Shown piece after piece: positions 60,512 through 64,000 of a stretch of DNA of 64,000 nt. Each line of letters starts with the position of its first letter. The stretch's first letter is position 1. Made by a program: the position numbers and the translations under genes. Below the pieces are notes generated by a model that was not told the origin of the DNA, did no database searches, and saw only the letters and a program-made list of their open reading frames with translations. Origin of the DNA: Struthio camelus (lineage: Eukaryota > Chordata > Aves > Struthioniformes > Struthionidae); assembly GCF_040807025.1 (NCBI RefSeq), contig NC_090944.1, positions 114,222,738 through 114,286,737 on the forward strand, read 5' to 3'.

Positions 60512-61203
60512 CTGCAAAAACAAACCCAAGCATCTCAAGTTACACGGGAAAAGTAAGGGTTACAATGAACCAAAAGTGTTAATTAGAATCTGACATGCAC
60601 AAAAGCTTCAGCATCTGCAGAGATGTACCTTAGGATGATGGGTGAAGGCTGAGAACTGAGAGAACTCAAAGTTACCAGTCAAACGGTGACAAGTGTCTAC
60701 AGCCACAGGTCACGTGAAGAGCGCTGTATAGAAGTTTAAATGCTCCTCCATTTCACCTTTACGCTGAATAAATATCAGAACACTACAGTACATGTCTAAG
60801 CTGGTACCAAAGTAATAAGTGTCATGTGCTACATGATGTTGTACAGTTCATTTCAGAAGATGTTTTACTTTTTCAAATGCCGCAGGTTCTGAAATCTCTC
60901 TAAAAATATTTTCTATAGCCCACAGGGCAATCTTCCTTACTCCCGGCTGAGGAGGGAACGCCTTATAGATTTATCTTCAGTAGTCCAAACCTAAAGGAGT
61001 TCTTGCTTCAAAAGTACATGCACAGGCCTTTTCGTATAAAATTATAAACTAAGATGAGTTGCAACTTGTGTTTGATGACATTATCAGATCAAGAAAGGAA
61101 AAAAAAAATCCCCTTGGAGTACACAGAGATCTCACCTTCATTAGGCCGCTGATCTGTTTGGATGCCGTTTCTGCCACCTGCTTCAGCTCTGCCATGTAAC
61201 CAT
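60233..61203 (-). CDS. NSL1: NSL1, MIS12 kinetochore complex subunit (last two coding exons, 5' part outside the window)
   Basis: NSL1 is one of four subunits of the MIS12 complex in the KMN network; its C-terminal tail helps dock the NDC80 complex through SPC24/SPC25. Minus-strand exons 61203-61136 and 60511-60233 give two bases of a split codon plus 22 residues, then 92 residues and a stop. They match the C-terminal part of NSL1: SLPALIERAEGFSQAL, then LRQEVFAGC, NFISPVEVTPTDTDAS, FLKRKR and the basic end RRYPLRRRKITL. The exon junction is phase 0. The first roughly 165 residues lie on exons beyond 64000 or were not recognised between 61204 and 64000. At the human PVIHL position this protein reads PTLEL. 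Confidence 0.93.
61136..61203 (-). CDS. NSL1: NSL1 penultimate coding exon
   Basis: 68 bases. It begins with AT completing a split codon, then GYMAELKQVAETASKQISGL and MK before donor gtgaga. The residues and the join to SLPALIE fit NSL1. Its acceptor is preceded by a TTTG-type microsatellite. Confidence 0.88.
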
Positions 61204-61205
61204 CT

Positions 61206-61231
61206 ACAAAACAAACAAACAAACAAAAAAG
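61206..61231 (+). repeat. (CAAA)n microsatellite beside the NSL1 acceptor
   Basis: CAAA repeats on the plus strand, TTTG on the NSL1 strand, directly forming the pyrimidine-rich tract before the AG of the penultimate exon. Confidence 0.9.
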
Positions 61232-62685
61232 TGAACTTCTGAAATGTAACCCCTTCCCCCTTGCTTGCTACTGACTTCTTAATTTAGACAGAAGAGTAGT
61301 AGAGTCCTGTATAAATATTAAACCTGTGGCACACCCCTTTCACTTGCAAAACCATCTACAATGCAAATTACATGTAACATTATAGCTTTGGGGATGACAG
61401 CTGATGTATTTTATCTTACTATTATTACTCTTAACCACTAAATATGCAATAGTGCCTAGAAGTCTCGACTATAGCAAGCCACAAAGTTCTTTGCTCAGAA
61501 ATCCTACAGGCTAGACAAAACACAAGCAGCAAAGATAGTATTTGAAATAAAGCAAGAGAATGCTCACCAAAAAAAAAAAAAAAAAGAACCCACCTGTTTT
61601 GATGATTTCAAGCTCATGTTACATTTGATAATAATGTAAGAAATAAGGAGGATAAACACAATTGTGGAGAAAATGAGATGAAAGAAACCCACTTAAGAAG
61701 GGAAAAAACCAAATCCTACACCTCCAGCTGGGTAGAAACAGTCAGTTTTTATATTAAAGGCCACATTTTTTATATTAAAGGCCCAGCTTAACTCAGCAAG
61801 CGATAACACACAAAAAAAGGACTAAGTATAAACAATAAGAACTGTATTAATTCTGTTGAGTTAATATGAAAAAGAAAAGACGTTTTCAGGGACACTGAAG
61901 CAGGCAGCAGGTGCAGAATACTGTGGAAAAAAATGTCATACTGATTGCCGTAACAACATAAGATCATCAGTACAATATATATTTCTGATGAGTACAAAAG
62001 TTGGAAGCAATTTACAAGCAATAACAATTCTTCCATTGAAGAGTTAAGCTCTTATAAATTATACAACAACCCAACCAAGTTTGCATGTTCTCTGCCATTT
62101 TTCAGTACAGAGTTCTCTGCAAAGCTACAACACCAAAAACTTACTAGCAGCAGATAAGCAAGTGTGCTGCTGGGAACTAACTAATCTCCACCTCCCACTC
62201 TGATTATTCCTCAGTAGGGGTTCACAAGCCTCTGCAGTAGAATACAGCAGTCGATGGTGTAGGCACTCGTAATCCATTGTGCAACAAAACACAGCACTTT
62301 GTCTTCAGTCAATCTCATTAGCGCTACCGAAGATGATTTAAGTCAGTCACCATATTCTAGCGCAGCGCCTTAGTGACCTCCTGCTGAAACATGAGTAAGT
62401 AGCAAGAGACAAAATTTTGTTAAACTGTCTCTCCACGTGCGCAATGTACTGATCAGACATGCCTTAGGAATGCATAATCCATGTACGGAAATGAACACTA
62501 AAATGCACCGTGATTCAGTGTTTGGAGGGAAAAATAATCAAACAGCAGCCTGTCTAAATACACGGCAGAGGCTTCTGAGTGGACACACTCTAAAAGAAAA
62601 ATATGTCCACAAGGAAGACTTTTTTACAATAGGGTACTGAGATTAGAAAACTGGTGATCCTATGAAGCTGCAAGGAAGGAATTAG

Positions 62686-62708
62686 AAATAAATAAATAAA
62701 TAAATAAT
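62686..62708 (+). repeat. (AAAT)n microsatellite
   Basis: Five to six AAAT units followed by TTA. Simple repeat in the NSL1 intron. Confidence 0.85.
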
Positions 62709-64000
62709 TACTTGGATTATTCCAGATATACAGAAAGACCGATACACAGTGAAATGAAATTTGCCCGCCGGAGTTGAGTTTTACATGGACAGCACTATAT
62801 TCCTCAGTGTTCAAGGCTTTCCAAAACATAGGGAAATGAAAAAAGGAAATGAAAGGTATTGAGTAATCTAAACATTTTTGGTTTCTGGCCACTGTACTTG
62901 CTAAACTGGGATACATAAACTTCCCAAAGACTACATAGATACTAAAATTCAGCACAAACTGCACGTTATCTGGTTAGGACTTCACTGTTACCCAACCTAA
63001 AAAGGCAGTATCTTAGTGCAAGCTGTTAACAACTGTCAAGTAGCATTTTATTCACACCAGAAAAGCACAGATCCAGACACCAGAAACTGAAAGAAACCCA
63101 AATATGAAGTGAAGCTCTTTACTGCTCCTGTTGGCTGCTTTGCTGCACGGGCTGGCATTTCTGGAAGCAATGTCTACTACTGCTTACAAAGAGGAAACGG
63201 TGCCTAGAGTAAAGTCAGATCAGCAGGCTCAGACCTGGAAGCTTAAGCTTTGCCTCTCAGACTTCATTTAACAACACTGTTTGTTACACCGGCTTTATGT
63301 TATGTGCAGTAATCCCTAGTAACGGTTCTGTAACCGCATTTTTCAACTTCACACAGTGTTGGTAAACTCTGTCGTTTTCAATAGTTACGAGCAGGCAAGT
63401 TAGAATTTGCCATTTCTTAAGGCCAGCCTCATAAAAGCACAGCCCATTCAGGAACTGCAATATTTACTGCTCTGTTCCAAGAAGTTTGTGTAACGAATAA
63501 CCTTTCAAAAGCACCTAACAAACTTAGGGCAACGTTTACAGTTATGTTTCTTCTCCAGCACTTACAAATTGCACAAACAGGATAACATTTCATACATACT
63601 ATAACAATAAGGAGACTCAACGCTACCATCACCCAGTACTGAACAATCTCCAGAAGAAACTGATAGATAGGAATAGAGACTGAAACATTTCTAGTACTTA
63701 TGTAAAAGGAACTTAAGACCTGCCAAAGTTTAATGTCAACGATCCATCTAGTTCCACATCTTGTCTCCACCAGCGCTCAAGGAAAGCGGTAAGAAAACCT
63801 GTTGAAGGTAATTATGTGACAATCTTGATGCAATACCTACACAGCGGCCAGCTCTTGCCTTCAAGTACAGTGCATAACAGCAAACAGCATTTAGAACAAG
63901 AGAGTTGGATACAAGTTAATAAATGGATGCAGCAATATACTGAGCTATGACTAACTTCGAGCTATTTTGCTGAAGTATTTAAACTGTCAATGACTCTAAA

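Larger units (their letters stand above)
61204..64000 (-). other. NSL1: NSL1 intron (and possibly beyond)
   Basis: AT-rich sequence upstream of the penultimate exon in gene direction. I looked for earlier NSL1 exons on the minus strand and recognised none. It holds an A-run at about 61568-61584, an imperfect tandem copy of TTTTTATATTAAAGGCC at about 61746-61782, and an (AAAT)n run at about 62686-62708. Confidence 0.6.

Noticed and set aside
63429-63770. 113-codon minus-strand ORF with a hydrophobic, membrane-like stretch and many cysteines
   Set aside because: T-rich antisense of AT-rich DNA gives hydrophobic residues; it does not fit NSL1 or another neighbour and has no clear splice or promoter context.
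1-64000. CRISPR arrays, tRNA or rRNA genes, bacterial operons, intact retroviral genes
   Set aside because: None seen; the window is vertebrate nuclear DNA and the only mobile pieces are decayed LINE/SINE and hairpin elements.

Overview
This is vertebrate nuclear DNA: spliced genes with GT-AG introns, CpG-island promoters, long AT-rich gaps and old dispersed repeats. Three genes are recognised from their translated exons, in the conserved order ATF3 (+), BATF3 (-), NSL1 (-), which is also the order in human 1q32.3. Old CR1 LINE pieces, MIR-type SINE pieces and short hairpin elements with a 'tgaagtcaatgg'-like core point to a sauropsid. Low repeat content and only about 29 kb between ATF3 and BATF3 favour a bird over a turtle or crocodilian, possibly a slowly evolving one. 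The species call is inference.

Layout. 1-11.3 kb: intergenic DNA upstream of ATF3, with repeat fragments, one unidentified coding-like ORF (1312-1521) and an IRF/AICE2-like motif cluster near 7.28 kb. 11.4-12.7 kb: ATF3 CpG island with a 265-bp array of a 5-bp unit, a CRE-like site, a TATA box and noncoding exon 1. 16.56-19.04 kb: the three ATF3 coding exons (181 aa), then a long 3' UTR with an AC microsatellite and two poly(A) signals. 22-50 kb: intergenic, with an old antisense CR1 at 24.4-26.3 kb, an MIR beside it, a second CR1 remnant at 44.7 kb and an orphan CpG island at 36.1-36.6 kb carrying CTCF-like and YY1-like motifs. 50.1-55.25 kb: BATF3 on the minus strand (three coding exons, 119 aa); intron 2 holds an inverted repeat with 386-bp arms differing at one base, and the CpG-island promoter has two more 5-bp arrays and a possible alternative first exon. 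55.3-59.8 kb: intergenic. 59.8-61.2 kb: the last two coding exons of NSL1, whose upstream exons lie beyond the window.

ATF3 and BATF3 are both bZIP factors of the AP-1/ATF network, and their 3' ends face each other across the orphan CpG island. ATF3 is a stress-induced CRE/AP-1 binder, BATF3 a JUN- and IRF-partnered factor of dendritic cells, and NSL1 an unrelated kinetochore subunit. I found no virus, toxin gene, CRISPR array, tRNA or rRNA. The most unusual structures are the inverted repeat in BATF3 intron 2, the 5-bp arrays in both bZIP promoters and the orphan CpG island.
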